A stretch of 64,000 nt of DNA from Chitinophaga sp. CF118 (GTDB lineage Bacteria; Bacteroidota; Bacteroidia; Chitinophagales; Chitinophagaceae): contig NZ_FOMK01000005.1 of the NCBI RefSeq assembly GCF_900112615.1, forward strand, positions 62,001-126,000, given 5' to 3'. The position numbers and the translations under genes were made by a program. Of this stretch, positions 42,934 to 51,780 are shown in pieces. Within the stretch, counting starts at the first letter, position 1; each line of letters begins with the position of its first letter. The notes under the pieces were generated by a model that saw nothing but the letters and a program-made list of their open reading frames with translations, ran no database searches and was not told the DNA's origin.

Positions 42934-44046
42934 ATGAAAAAGGCACTTATTACAGGTATAACTGGTCAAGATGGTGCATATCTGACTGAATTATTATTAA
43001 AGAAAGGGTACGAGGTACATGGCATTAAACGCCGTAGTTCTCTTTTTAATACGGACCGTATTGATCATTTGTACCAGGATCCTCATGAACAGCAGGTAAA
43101 TTTCAAACTTCATTACGGAGATCTGACGGATTCGACCAACCTTATCCGCATTATTCAGCAGGTTCAGCCTGATGAGATTTTCAATCTCGGTGCGATGAGC
43201 CATGTACAGGTTAGTTTTGAAATCCCGGAGTACACAGCAAATGCGGATGGTATTGGAACGCTGAGGATACTTGAAGCAGTGCGTTTATTGGGCCTTATTG
43301 AAAAAACTAAAATTTACCAGGCTTCTACATCAGAGTTATATGGTTTGGTGCAGGAAGTTCCACAATCGGAAGCCACGCCTTTCTATCCGCGTTCTCCATA
43401 TGCAGTGGCAAAAATGTATGCATACTGGATTACGGTTAATTACAGAGAGGCGTATAATATGTTTGCTTGTAACGGGATCTTATTTAATCATGAAAGTCCG
43501 TTACGCGGAGAAACTTTTGTGACGCGCAAGATTACTCGTGGGGTCGCAAAAATAGCGTTAGGTATGCAGGATAAACTGTTTATGGGTAACCTGGATGCCA
43601 AACGAGACTGGGGACATGCAAAGGATTATGTGGAAGCGATGTGGCTGATTCTGCAACAGGAGAAAGCGGAAGATTTTGTAATTGCTACGGGTATAACTAC
43701 GACTGTACGAGATTTTATCAGAATGGCCTTTGCTGAAGCAGGTATTGAATTGGAGTTCAAAGGTAGTGGTATAGATGAAAGAGGAATTATCAGAAGTGTT
43801 GCAGCTCATGTCACAGATTGTAAACCTGGTCAGGAAGTAGTAGTTATTGATCCTCGCTATTTCCGTCCTACTGAAGTAGAGCTTCTGATAGGGGATCCTT
43901 CCAAAGCTCAAACTAAACTTGGCTGGAAACCGAAGTATGACTTACCTGCGCTGGTAAAGGAAATGGTAGCTGCCGATCTTGAATTGTTCCGTCGTGAAAA
44001 ATTATTAAAAGAAGCAGGATATAAGGTGTTAAATCAATTTGAATAA
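42934..44046 (+). CDS. gmd: GDP-mannose 4,6-dehydratase
   Basis: Converts GDP-D-mannose to GDP-4-keto-6-deoxy-D-mannose, the first step to GDP-L-fucose. The 370-residue SDR has ALITGITGQDGAYLTELLL, the GIKRRSS phosphate loop for NADP, YQASTSELYG, and the Tyr-Lys pair in SPYAVAKMYAYW; ILFNHESPLRGETFVTRKIT is a Gmd hallmark. A usual length. It stands 6 bases before fcl. With the fucosyltransferase at 38416 it explains fucose in the polysaccharide. Confidence 0.97.
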   Translation: MKKALITGITGQDGAYLTELLLKKGYEVHGIKRRSSLFNTDRIDHLYQDPHEQQVNFKLHYGDLTDSTNLIRIIQQVQPDEIFNLGAMSHVQVSFEIPEYTANADGIGTLRILEAVRLLGLIEKTKIYQASTSELYGLVQEVPQSEATPFYPRSPYAVAKMYAYWITVNYREAYNMFACNGILFNHESPLRGETFVTRKITRGVAKIALGMQDKLFMGNLDAKRDWGHAKDYVEAMWLILQQEKAEDFVIATGITTTVRDFIRMAFAEAGIELEFKGSGIDERGIIRSVAAHVTDCKPGQEVVVIDPRYFRPTEVELLIGDPSKAQTKLGWKPKYDLPALVKEMVAADLELFRREKLLKEAGYKVLNQFE

Positions 44047-44052
44047 TAACAA

Positions 44053-44991
44053 ATGCAACAGCAGGACAAAATATATGTAGCAGGTCATCGTGGAATGGTA
44101 GGTTCTGCCATTGTAAGGCGTCTGCAAAAAGATGGTTTCAATAATATCATTACCAGAACATCAAAGGAATTGGACCTCCGTAGCCAGGAAGCAACAAGTA
44201 CTTTCTTTGAGAAGGAAAAACCTGATTATGTATTTCTTGCAGCAGCAAAAGTTGGTGGAATTGTTGCCAATAATACCTATAGGGGGGAATTTATCTATGA
44301 AAACCTGATGATTCAAAATAATGTCATCCACTATGCCTATATGAATGACGTTACCAAACTGATGTTCTTGGGCTCTTCTTGTATATATCCTAAGATGGCA
44401 CCTCAGCCATTGAAGGAAGAATACCTGCTTACCGGTCTGCTCGAACCCACCAACGAGCCTTATGCTATCGCGAAAATAGCAGGTATTAAAATGTGTGATG
44501 CCTACAGAGCTCAGTATGGATGTAATTTCATTTCAGTGATGCCTACTAACTTATATGGACCTAATGATAACTATGATCTGAATAATTCACACGTATTGCC
44601 GGCACTGTTACGTAAGTTCCATGAGGCAAAGGTGAATCGGTCTCCGGAAGTGGTAATATGGGGTACCGGTAGTCCGCTGAGAGAATTCCTGCATGCGGAT
44701 GATATGGCAGACGCCTGCTTTTATCTCATGCAAAATTATAATGATGAAGGGCTGGTAAACATCGGTATAGGAGAAGATATCAGTATAAAAGATCTTGCGC
44801 TGCTGATAAAGGAAATAGTAGGTTATGAAGGTAACCTGGTTTTTGACACATCAAAGCCAGACGGTACGCCCAGGAAATTGATGGATGTTACTAAACTGAA
44901 TAATCTTGGATGGAAGGCAAGAACAGAACTGAAGAAAGGAATAGAGGATGTTTATGAGGATCTAAAATCAAAAAAGACGTTAAGTATCTAA
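44053..44991 (+). CDS. fcl: GDP-L-fucose synthase
   Basis: Bifunctional 3,5-epimerase/4-reductase that makes GDP-L-fucose from the Gmd product using NADPH. The 312-residue protein has IYVAGHRGMVGSAIVRRL, FLAAAKVGGIVANN, LFLGSSCIYPK-type sequence FLGSSCIYPKMAPQPLKEEY and the catalytic NEPYAIAKIAGIKMCDAYR. All are conserved in the WcaG/Fcl family. It follows gmd by 6 bases and is the last enzyme gene of the locus before the Wzi-like barrel. Identification is firm. Confidence 0.97.
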   Translation: MQQQDKIYVAGHRGMVGSAIVRRLQKDGFNNIITRTSKELDLRSQEATSTFFEKEKPDYVFLAAAKVGGIVANNTYRGEFIYENLMIQNNVIHYAYMNDVTKLMFLGSSCIYPKMAPQPLKEEYLLTGLLEPTNEPYAIAKIAGIKMCDAYRAQYGCNFISVMPTNLYGPNDNYDLNNSHVLPALLRKFHEAKVNRSPEVVIWGTGSPLREFLHADDMADACFYLMQNYNDEGLVNIGIGEDISIKDLALLIKEIVGYEGNLVFDTSKPDGTPRKLMDVTKLNNLGWKARTELKKGIEDVYEDLKSKKTLSI

Positions 44992-45091
44992 AAAGCAATC
45001 TGAAATTTTTTATAAGCACGTTTTAATCTTCAGAAAGACATTTTTTAACAGAAAGAAAATATATTTGCATCAGGCAAGCAAATTCAAACTT

Positions 45092-46666
45092 ATGTTCAAG
45101 AAATGTATTACCCCTTCGGCCATGCTACTATTCTGTTGCCTGGCCGTTAATTTGTCTGCGAATGCGCAAAGTGCAGGCAGGCAATATTCGCTGGGCTTTT
45201 ATCATGGTACTGCGGATACCAGCGGTTATCACTCTTCCCAGCGGGACTACAATATTCAACCCACATTCGATCTCCCACAGGGAGATACAACCCGCAAACA
45301 AAGCTGGTTATACCGTAAGCTATTCCGTGAACATTTGCTGGAGGTAAACGAGGATGATTATACGTTCTATGCTAGTATATTACCGGACCTTCAGCTGGGA
45401 CATAGTAGTGTAAATAATGGTACCTGGCTTAATACCCGTGGAGTAATTGCCGGTGGTACGATAGGGAAGAATCTCACCTTCCGGGCGGAATTTTATGAGA
45501 ATCAGGGGAAGTTTCCAGGATATATTGATGCTTACGGTCGTGAAAATAGTATAGTACCCGGTCAGGGTGCATGGAAGAGTTACTCCAATGGGAAAGCCTT
45601 TGATTTTGCCTACTCTTCAGCCTTGCTTACTTATAAGGCAGGTAAATATTTTGACTTCCAGTTAGGGTATGATAAGAATTTTATCGGAGATGGTTACCGT
45701 TCCATGCTTTTATCAGATGCGTCATTTAACTATCCTTTCTTAAAGATTATAGCAAATGTAGGACGTATTCAATATACAACTATGTGGGCGCAATTTATAG
45801 ATATGAAGTATCCCGCAGCTTCTTACGATAACGGTTACCGTAAGAAATGGGGGGTATTTAACTATCTTGACTGGAATGTCAGTAAGAAGGTATCAATAGG
45901 TTTATTTGAAGCCGTGATCTGGCAGGATTCAGATTCTTCAGGAAAACGAGGTTTTGATGCCAGTTATATCAATCCCATCGTATTTCTGCGTCCTGTAGAG
46001 TTCTCTGTAGGCTCTCCTGATAATGCGTTGCTGGGTCTTAATCTTAAATATGCCCCGTCTGCCAATAGTACCCTGTATGGACAGTTTATACTGGATGAAT
46101 TTGTGTTTAAGGAAATAACCAGTGGCACTGGTTGGTGGGCAAATAAATTTGGCGGACAGTTGGGTTTCCGCTCTAATAACATCTTCAAAATAAAGCATCT
46201 TAATTTCTTAACAGAAGGAAATGCTGCCAGACCTTATACCTATTCCCAGCGTACAACATTAAATAATTACGGGCACTATAATCAGCCACTAGCACACCCT
46301 CAGGGCGCTAATTTTGTTGAATGGCTAAGTATTGCCGATTACCAGTACAAACGGCTGTTTCTGCGCGGACAGATAACTATTGCTCAATATGGACTGGATT
46401 CTGCAGGTATTAATTATGGTAAAAATATTTTTGAATCGTATTATACAAGAGCCGAAGATTTTGGTAACCATGTTGGTCAGGGCTTGAAAACTAACCTGAC
46501 GAATTTGCAAGGTACAGTCGCTTATTTACTTAACCCTAAATATAATCTTCGTTTGGAATGTTCTGTCACCGTTCGTCAGGAGAAGAATAGTGCGTGGAAA
46601 AATAATGAATTTATTTTCCAGGTGGGCCTGCGTAGCAGCTTCCGGCAGCTATATTATGATTTCTAA
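45092..46666 (+). CDS. Wzi/RemB-like outer membrane barrel protein
   Basis: Secreted beta-barrel of 524 residues, similar in layout to capsule assembly protein Wzi and to the gliding-associated RemB of Bacteroidota. The signal peptide (CITPSAMLLFCCLAVNLSANA) ends near residue 26. The body consists of alternating strands with aromatic girdles (for example ISKNLTFRAEFYENQ, FDFQLGYDKNFIGDGYRSML) and finishes with a C-terminal aromatic residue (LRSSFRQLYYDF), the barrel-insertion signal. ATG 45092 gives this signal; a TTG at 45065 is the alternative. A TATATTTG box at 45060-45067 may be a promoter of its own. It may hold the exported polysaccharide at the cell surface. Confidence 0.78.
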   Translation: MFKKCITPSAMLLFCCLAVNLSANAQSAGRQYSLGFYHGTADTSGYHSSQRDYNIQPTFDLPQGDTTRKQSWLYRKLFREHLLEVNEDDYTFYASILPDLQLGHSSVNNGTWLNTRGVIAGGTIGKNLTFRAEFYENQGKFPGYIDAYGRENSIVPGQGAWKSYSNGKAFDFAYSSALLTYKAGKYFDFQLGYDKNFIGDGYRSMLLSDASFNYPFLKIIANVGRIQYTTMWAQFIDMKYPAASYDNGYRKKWGVFNYLDWNVSKKVSIGLFEAVIWQDSDSSGKRGFDASYINPIVFLRPVEFSVGSPDNALLGLNLKYAPSANSTLYGQFILDEFVFKEITSGTGWWANKFGGQLGFRSNNIFKIKHLNFLTEGNAARPYTYSQRTTLNNYGHYNQPLAHPQGANFVEWLSIADYQYKRLFLRGQITIAQYGLDSAGINYGKNIFESYYTRAEDFGNHVGQGLKTNLTNLQGTVAYLLNPKYNLRLECSVTVRQEKNSAWKNNEFIFQVGLRSSFRQLYYDF

Positions 46667-46858
46667 ACTATCACTCTTTCGTTGTAGTTAAGTAGGTGTT
46701 ATAACTGAGAGTGAAGCCGGATTGAGGAGCAAGATCAATACGTTATTAAATCGTGTGGCCTCGTGACGTTATATAATTTTAACACGAACAGGTGGGGAAG
46801 CCGGAAGCTTTAAAACATTAAATTTGTTTTAGTAGCATTAGAATCCTACTTCCCTCTT

Positions 46859-47044
46859 ATGCCAGTTATTGCACAACATGGCATGATAATGTTCACTATT
46901 ATTATCATGTTTCAGCTGCTAAAACAATTCCTTACCCACGAAAGGAAAATGAAAGATGAAAATGAGAAAATATCAAGAAGTTCCAGTATCAGGAACATAC
47001 TGATTCCTTTCCCGACGCAGAATGAAATATCTGAATTTATCTGA
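46859..47044 (+). CDS. Small membrane protein, hypothetical
   Basis: A 61-residue ORF with an N-terminal hydrophobic stretch (MIMFTIIIMFQLLKQFL) and a charged tail (HERKMKDENEKISRSSS). I recognise no family. It is listed because it is framed by a -7 type box (TAAATTTG, 46819-46826) and an intrinsic terminator 26 bases after the stop, as expected of a real short gene. The region 46667-46858 before it holds nothing else that I see. Coding status is uncertain. Confidence 0.4.
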   Translation: MPVIAQHGMIMFTIIIMFQLLKQFLTHERKMKDENEKISRSSSIRNILIPFPTQNEISEFI

Positions 47045-47069
47045 TCTCCACAATTGAAAAGTATTTGAG

Positions 47070-47103
47070 AGGCTGTATCCAAAGTATGATACAGCCTTTT
47101 TAT
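47070..47103 (+). terminator. Intrinsic terminator
   Basis: AGGCTGTATC pairs with GATACAGCCT around an 8-base loop and is followed by TTTTT. It ends the transcript carrying the 61-residue ORF and precedes the ABC-F gene. Confidence 0.82.
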
Positions 47104-47208
47104 TTAGGCGTAATGCTTCATTAAACGATTCTCAAGTGCTTTATTAATTTTACACTCTCTTTTTATAACCCATGTCCTCCCATCCCCACATTTTATTAAC
47201 TTCGCGCA

Positions 47209-49113
47209 ATGCATTATGTTACGGTAGAAGGACTCACAAAAAGTTACGGCGCAGGGCCGCTGTTCAAGGATATTTCTTTTCACATTGAAGAAGGGGATAA
47301 AATAGCCCTGGTGGCATTGAATGGCCACGGTAAATCAACCCTGTTGCGTATTCTTTGCGGACAAGAATCTCCCGATTCAGGTACTGTCTGGATCCACAAA
47401 GGGGTAACAGTAGTAATGCTGGAGCAGCAATCAGTTTTTAAACCAGGGGAGACCATCCTTGAGAATATCTTTGCCCAGGATCACCCGATCCTCAAGGCGA
47501 TTAAAGAATACGAACTGCTGAGTGATGAAGAAGAGCCTGATATTGATAGATTTACAGAGGCGATTGAGCGTATGGATGAGCTAAATGCCTGGCATTTCGA
47601 TACCAAAGTGAAGCAAATCCTGGGCAAACTGAACATTCACCACCTGGATCAGGAGGTAAGCACCCTCTCTGGCGGACAGCAAAAACGTGTTGCATTAGCT
47701 AAAGTATTGATTGATATAGGATTCGAACATAGGCATACCCTCCTTATCATGGATGAGCCTACCAACCACCTGGATGTATCCATGATCGAATGGCTGGAGA
47801 ATTACCTGGATCAGGAAAATGTGACCCTGTTGCTGGTAACGCACGACCGTTATTTCCTGGACAGCGTTTGTAACGAAATCATGGAAATAGATCAGCAGAA
47901 GCTGTTCATATATAAAGGCGACTACGAAAACTACCTGGAGAAGAAGTCTACCCGCGACGAAATGGATAAAGCCAGCGTAGAAAAAGCCCGTAATACGTAC
48001 CGGAAAGAGTTGGAATGGATGCGTAAGCAGCCTAAAGCACGTACTACCAAGTCAAAATCAAGACAGGACGCTTTCTATGATGTAAAGGAAAAGGCTACCG
48101 CCAGGCTGGAAACCCAGCAACTGGAACTGAACATGAAAATGACGCGCCTGGGAGGTAAAATACTGGAACTGAAGAAGGTATATAAAGCCTATGGCGAGCT
48201 GGTGATCCTAAAAGGATTTGAGTATACCTTTAAAAAAGGAGAACGTGTAGGTATCGTAGGTAAAAATGGGGTGGGTAAATCCACTTTTGTAAATATGTTA
48301 CTGGGACTGGAACAGGCTGATTCCGGTAAAATCAATGTGGGAGAAACCATTGTATTTGGTAACTATGACCAGCGTGGTTTGATCGTGAAAGAGGATATGC
48401 GGGTAATAGAGTTCGTAAAGAACATTGCCGAAAACTTCCCGCTGGCAGATGGTAGCAAGGTTAGCGCAGCCCAGTTTCTGGAGCTTTTCCTGTTCACTCC
48501 TGAAAAACAGTATACCTATATCTCTAAACTGAGTGGTGGGGAAAAAAGGAGATTGCACCTGTTAAGCATCCTCTTCCGTAATCCAAATTTCCTGGTACTG
48601 GATGAACCAACCAATGACCTTGATCTGCCTACCCTTGGTATCCTGGAAGATTTTCTTCAAAGTTACCCTGGCTGTGTGATCATTGTGAGCCATGACCGTT
48701 ATTTTATGGATAAAATAGTGGATCACCTGTTTGTATTTGAAGGGGCCGGTGAAGTAAGGGATTTCCCGGGCAACTATTCCCAATACAGGGAATGGGATAA
48801 AGAAAGAGGTGAAAGGGAAAAAGAAGAGAGCAGAAACCCTGTTGAAAAACAGGCACCCGTGCAGGAAAAGGTTATGGTTGCTCCTGTTGCTGAAAAGGTT
48901 CGGAAAATGTCTTTTAAGGAAAAGAGGGAACTTGAATTACTGGAAAAAGAGATAGCGGATCTTGAAACCGAAAAGAAAGGTATAGATAGCCAATTAGCAG
49001 GCGGAACCATTCCGTATGATCAACTGGAGCCATTATCCCGCAGAGTAGGCGAGGTGATCAAATTGCTGGATGAAAAGGGAATGCGCTGGCTTGAACTAAG
49101 TGAAGGCGAATAA
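47209..49113 (+). CDS. ABC-F family ATPase (ribosome-associated type)
   Basis: Soluble tandem ABC ATPase of 634 residues, without membrane domains. ABC1 has Walker A ALNGHGKSTLL, signature LSGGQQKRVAL and Walker B LLIMDEPTNHLD; ABC2 has GIVGKNGVGKSTF, KLSGGEKRRLHLLS and FLVLDEPTNDLD. Between them is the charged linker (RKELEWMRKQPKARTTKSKS) that enters the ribosomal exit site in Uup/EttA-like proteins. The C-terminal 100 residues form a coiled coil (KEKRELELLEKEIADLETEK), as in Uup. A translation-factor role is inferred; drug resistance cannot be assigned. Confidence 0.92.
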   Translation: MHYVTVEGLTKSYGAGPLFKDISFHIEEGDKIALVALNGHGKSTLLRILCGQESPDSGTVWIHKGVTVVMLEQQSVFKPGETILENIFAQDHPILKAIKEYELLSDEEEPDIDRFTEAIERMDELNAWHFDTKVKQILGKLNIHHLDQEVSTLSGGQQKRVALAKVLIDIGFEHRHTLLIMDEPTNHLDVSMIEWLENYLDQENVTLLLVTHDRYFLDSVCNEIMEIDQQKLFIYKGDYENYLEKKSTRDEMDKASVEKARNTYRKELEWMRKQPKARTTKSKSRQDAFYDVKEKATARLETQQLELNMKMTRLGGKILELKKVYKAYGELVILKGFEYTFKKGERVGIVGKNGVGKSTFVNMLLGLEQADSGKINVGETIVFGNYDQRGLIVKEDMRVIEFVKNIAENFPLADGSKVSAAQFLELFLFTPEKQYTYISKLSGGEKRRLHLLSILFRNPNFLVLDEPTNDLDLPTLGILEDFLQSYPGCVIIVSHDRYFMDKIVDHLFVFEGAGEVRDFPGNYSQYREWDKERGEREKEESRNPVEKQAPVQEKVMVAPVAEKVRKMSFKEKRELELLEKEIADLETEKKGIDSQLAGGTIPYDQLEPLSRRVGEVIKLLDEKGMRWLELSEGE

Positions 49114-49170
49114 ACCGGATAAATTAATATAAGCTAGAGCAAAGCGACGGTTATAAATAACTCTTTAATT

Positions 49171-49222
49171 TAAATAAGAAATGCCCCTTATGTAACATCA
49201 CATAAGGGGCATTTCTTATTTA
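49171..49222. terminator. Bidirectional terminator between convergent genes
   Basis: Perfect 23-base inverted repeat (TAAATAAGAAATGCCCCTTA then TGT, and its complement) with a 6-base loop AACATC, between the ABC-F gene and the opposing small secreted protein gene. The outer arms supply A/T-rich tails in both directions. Confidence 0.82.
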
Positions 49223-49227
49223 TGCAC

Positions 49228-49533
49228 TTAGTCTTTTTTATCATGTATTTCTGACGCTTTCAGGTAGATCTTCTTACCTTTTTCGTCAACATAATATTTC
49301 TTATCATGTTTGTCAATATAAACGGTCTGGCCACCCGGACCCTCTTTACCTTTATATGTTTTGTCGGTTATTTTTGACGCACCTTTTACAGCCACTGAAG
49401 CTGTTTTATTGCCTATTTTTTTAGCAGTGCTGTCAATACCCTGTGCCATACCATTGTGGCCAACAAGTACGGCAGAAACTGTGATTGCAGCAACAAAGAA
49501 ACCTGCACGGAGTTTTTGTGAGTTCATAAACAA
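49228..49533 (-). CDS. Small secreted protein with PBCV-like basic adaptor motif
   Basis: A 101-residue protein with a signal peptide (RAGFFVAAITVSAVLVGHN ending near MAQG). The second half repeats basic/aromatic text, GGQTVYIDKHDKKYYVDEKG then KKIYLKASEI, which resembles the short PBCV-specific basic adaptor domain found in many Bacteroidota secreted proteins. The central part is Lys/Thr/Ala-rich. Start may be the first or the second Met (49527). Function unknown. It lies tail-to-tail with the ABC-F gene. 49534-49744 upstream contains no gene. Confidence 0.6.
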   Translation of the reverse strand: MFMNSQKLRAGFFVAAITVSAVLVGHNGMAQGIDSTAKKIGNKTASVAVKGASKITDKTYKGKEGPGGQTVYIDKHDKKYYVDEKGKKIYLKASEIHDKKD

Positions 49534-49744
49534 TTATATTTTAAAGTTGTATAGCCAATATGGCCTGTATATGTCTTATATCCAATTTTGATGCCAGCTA
49601 ATTAAATGTTGATATTTGAATGCCCGCAACAGGAAGCATATACTTAATCTTTAAGGATAAGAGTTTAGAGTAAATCTTTATTATACTTCAGCTGGTTATC
49701 ACGGTTTATTGATCATTAGCAATTCTCAGACTTTACATTTATTC

Positions 49745-50140
49745 TCAGCCCCAGAAATTATCTTCCTGTAATACGTCTGCTGAATAAATCTTAGCTTTTA
49801 CGATCTGATTATTTTCTACCGTGTATACGTCTATGTTATCTACATTTAATACTTTTCCTGCAGGATTCGTGGCTTCCCAATGGATCAGGCAGGCTACACT
49901 ATTACCGTTAACAGCAATGACTTTTACAGCGGTTAATGCCAGGGTATTGGCCGAAACTTCGAACATTCCTCCTACCATCTGAAATACTTCCATTACTGTC
50001 TTTTTAATACCTGAAAACCGGTTTTGCCCGGGTTGATCCCATTCTATTGCCGGATGTAGTAACGCACCTAATACCTGGTTATCTCCTTTTTGTACAGCTG
50101 TTAAGAATTCATTAACGATTTTTGATGCTTGATTTTCCAT
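49745..50140 (-). CDS. NTF2-like (SnoaL) family protein
   Basis: Small cone-shaped protein of 131 residues of the nuclear transport factor 2-like superfamily. The pattern is typical: an N-terminal helix (IVNEFLTAVQKGDNQVLGAL), LHPAIEWDQPGQNRFSGIKK, and the late strands ACLIHWEATNPAGKVLNVDN and IDVYTVENNQIVKAKIY. Members bind or convert small molecules, and many are unassigned. It is divergent from the AraC-type regulator 131 bases away, which may control it. No catalytic residues can be assigned with confidence. Confidence 0.75.
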   Translation of the reverse strand: MENQASKIVNEFLTAVQKGDNQVLGALLHPAIEWDQPGQNRFSGIKKTVMEVFQMVGGMFEVSANTLALTAVKVIAVNGNSVACLIHWEATNPAGKVLNVDNIDVYTVENNQIVKAKIYSADVLQEDNFWG

Positions 50141-50271
50141 GTTATTTGGCTTTAATTGTTTTCACAAAGTTATTATCGGGGAGCCTCCACTTTGTTACCT
50201 TTATACGACAATCAATTACCATTTAACGACACTGTTATTGCAGGTAAGATCCGGAAGAATAACTTCGTAAT

Positions 50272-51267
50272 ATGGAACACCAACAAAATCGCTTTATACT
50301 GAATATGCTGGCATATGCTGCACAGCGGGACATCAGTCCACAACAGCTTTGTATGCATGCAGGTATTGATCTGACTGCATTAAAGAAAGACCGGCCGGTT
50401 GCTGTGAGTCCGAAACAGTTAAATGATTTATGGTTAAATGCATGCCATGAGGGAAATGATCCATTGTTTGGGCTACACTTTGGGGAATCTCTACAACTTA
50501 CAGCTCTGGGAGTAGTGGGTGAAATAATCAAGAGCAGCAATACCGTTGGAGATGCTATTTCGCAGGCTGCAAAACTGGCATATCTTATAACGGATCTTTT
50601 CCACATAGAAATTGAATACAAGCAAAAGAATTTTGCAATCCGGTTTATTCCTGGAACGACTGACACATCTCTTTTTTCTTTCAGACAAACGATGGAATTG
50701 TTCATGGTATTTGTAGTACATGAACTGGATGGATTGTTGTTGCAGAAAATAAAACCGTTGGCAGTCAGGTTGCCTTATACGATATCAGAACCCAACGAAT
50801 ATGAAAGGATATTACGTTGCCGGCCAATGAAGAAGATCGGAGAGTATAGTATTGTGTTTGACAACAAATACCTGGAAGAAACATTGTTAACTGCAGATTA
50901 TGAAATGCAGCGTGTTTTATTGGAAAAGGTAAATAGTACTATCAGCAAAGAGGATACATTACAGGCAAGAATCTATAATTATCTGTTGGTAAATGCCTAT
51001 CTGGGAGTGCGTTCGTTAGAGGATATAGCAGCCAATTTCAATGTGAGCCCGCGCACTTTGCAAAGAAAATTGAAAGATGAAGGTATTAAATACCAGGAAG
51101 TGGCCGACGAAGTAAAAAAATCACTCGCACTTCATTACCTGGAATCAGGAGAATATCCTGTGAAAGAAGTATCATGGATGTTGGGATATAATGAGTTGAG
51201 TGCATTTACCCGGGCTTTTAAAAGATGGACCGGCAGAACACCGGTTAGCTTTAAAAAGGACAATTAG
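50272..51267 (+). CDS. AraC family transcriptional regulator
   Basis: Regulator of 331 residues. The N-terminal ~190 residues are of the arabinose_bd type (QLCMHAGIDLTALKKDRPVA; FGLHFGESLQLTALGVVGEI). The C-terminal AraC domain (about 235-331) has the first helix-turn-helix SLEDIAANFNVSPRTLQRKL and the second MLGYNELSAFTRAFKRWTGR then TPVSF. Proteins of this type answer small organic molecules. It is divergently transcribed from the NTF2-like gene, the most likely target. Identification is firm; ligand unknown. Confidence 0.9.
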   Translation: MEHQQNRFILNMLAYAAQRDISPQQLCMHAGIDLTALKKDRPVAVSPKQLNDLWLNACHEGNDPLFGLHFGESLQLTALGVVGEIIKSSNTVGDAISQAAKLAYLITDLFHIEIEYKQKNFAIRFIPGTTDTSLFSFRQTMELFMVFVVHELDGLLLQKIKPLAVRLPYTISEPNEYERILRCRPMKKIGEYSIVFDNKYLEETLLTADYEMQRVLLEKVNSTISKEDTLQARIYNYLLVNAYLGVRSLEDIAANFNVSPRTLQRKLKDEGIKYQEVADEVKKSLALHYLESGEYPVKEVSWMLGYNELSAFTRAFKRWTGRTPVSFKKDN

Positions 51268-51394
51268 TATTAACATGCCGGACTGGGGGGATACTGTTTT
51301 TAGTCATAAAACAGTATTTGTGCTATTGTTGATTTATCAATATTTTTGTTTTGCCGTTAACAAACGGATCTATCACTCATACAAATTAATTACT

Positions 51395-51685
51395 ATGGCA
51401 AAGTTACCCAAGTTTATGATCGCAGATGATCCTGTTACGGATCCCGATAATGAATATATATTTCACACGGAAGAACCCCGTTTCTTTGCTAAACGTGTGG
51501 AAGAAGACGAGGAGAAAGCATACATAGACATCGTTCATGAGGTAGATAATGTGGATGTTTTCTTCAAGGATGCTCCTGAGAAAAAGGCCATACTGCTGGA
51601 AAAGCTGGAAGAATGGTACTACTCTTACATGGAATGGCTGGAAGAAGATGAGTTTGAGGAAGAGGAAGAAGATGATGAGGAATAG
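51395..51685 (+). CDS. Small highly acidic protein, hypothetical
   Basis: A 96-residue protein starting MAKLPKFMIADDPVTDPDNE with a central conserved-looking part (EPRFFAKRVEEDEEKAYIDI) and a tail of almost only Glu and Asp (residues 82-96). An open frame continues upstream to 51200 inside the AraC gene, but ATG 51395 gives the natural start. I do not recognise a family. It has its own terminator 24 bases downstream. A nucleic-acid-mimic or chaperone-like role could be imagined from the charge, but there is no evidence for it. Confidence 0.65.
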   Translation: MAKLPKFMIADDPVTDPDNEYIFHTEEPRFFAKRVEEDEEKAYIDIVHEVDNVDVFFKDAPEKKAILLEKLEEWYYSYMEWLEEDEFEEEEEDDEE

Positions 51686-51708
51686 TCTGCATGGAAGATA
51701 TTTAAAGG

Positions 51709-51736
51709 AAGTCGGTCAATAGACCGGCTTTTTTTA
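51709..51736 (+). terminator. Intrinsic terminator after the acidic protein gene
   Basis: AAGTCGGTC pairs with GACCGGCTT (one G-T pair), loop AATA, followed by TTTTT. Confidence 0.82.
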
Positions 51737-51780
51737 TAGACCATATGCAGGCCATATTTATAATATATAAAACAATTGAA

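Noticed and set aside
51200..51394. Extended N-terminus for the acidic protein starting inside the AraC gene
   Set aside because: The extension overlaps conserved AraC coding sequence in another frame; ATG 51395 gives a natural start.
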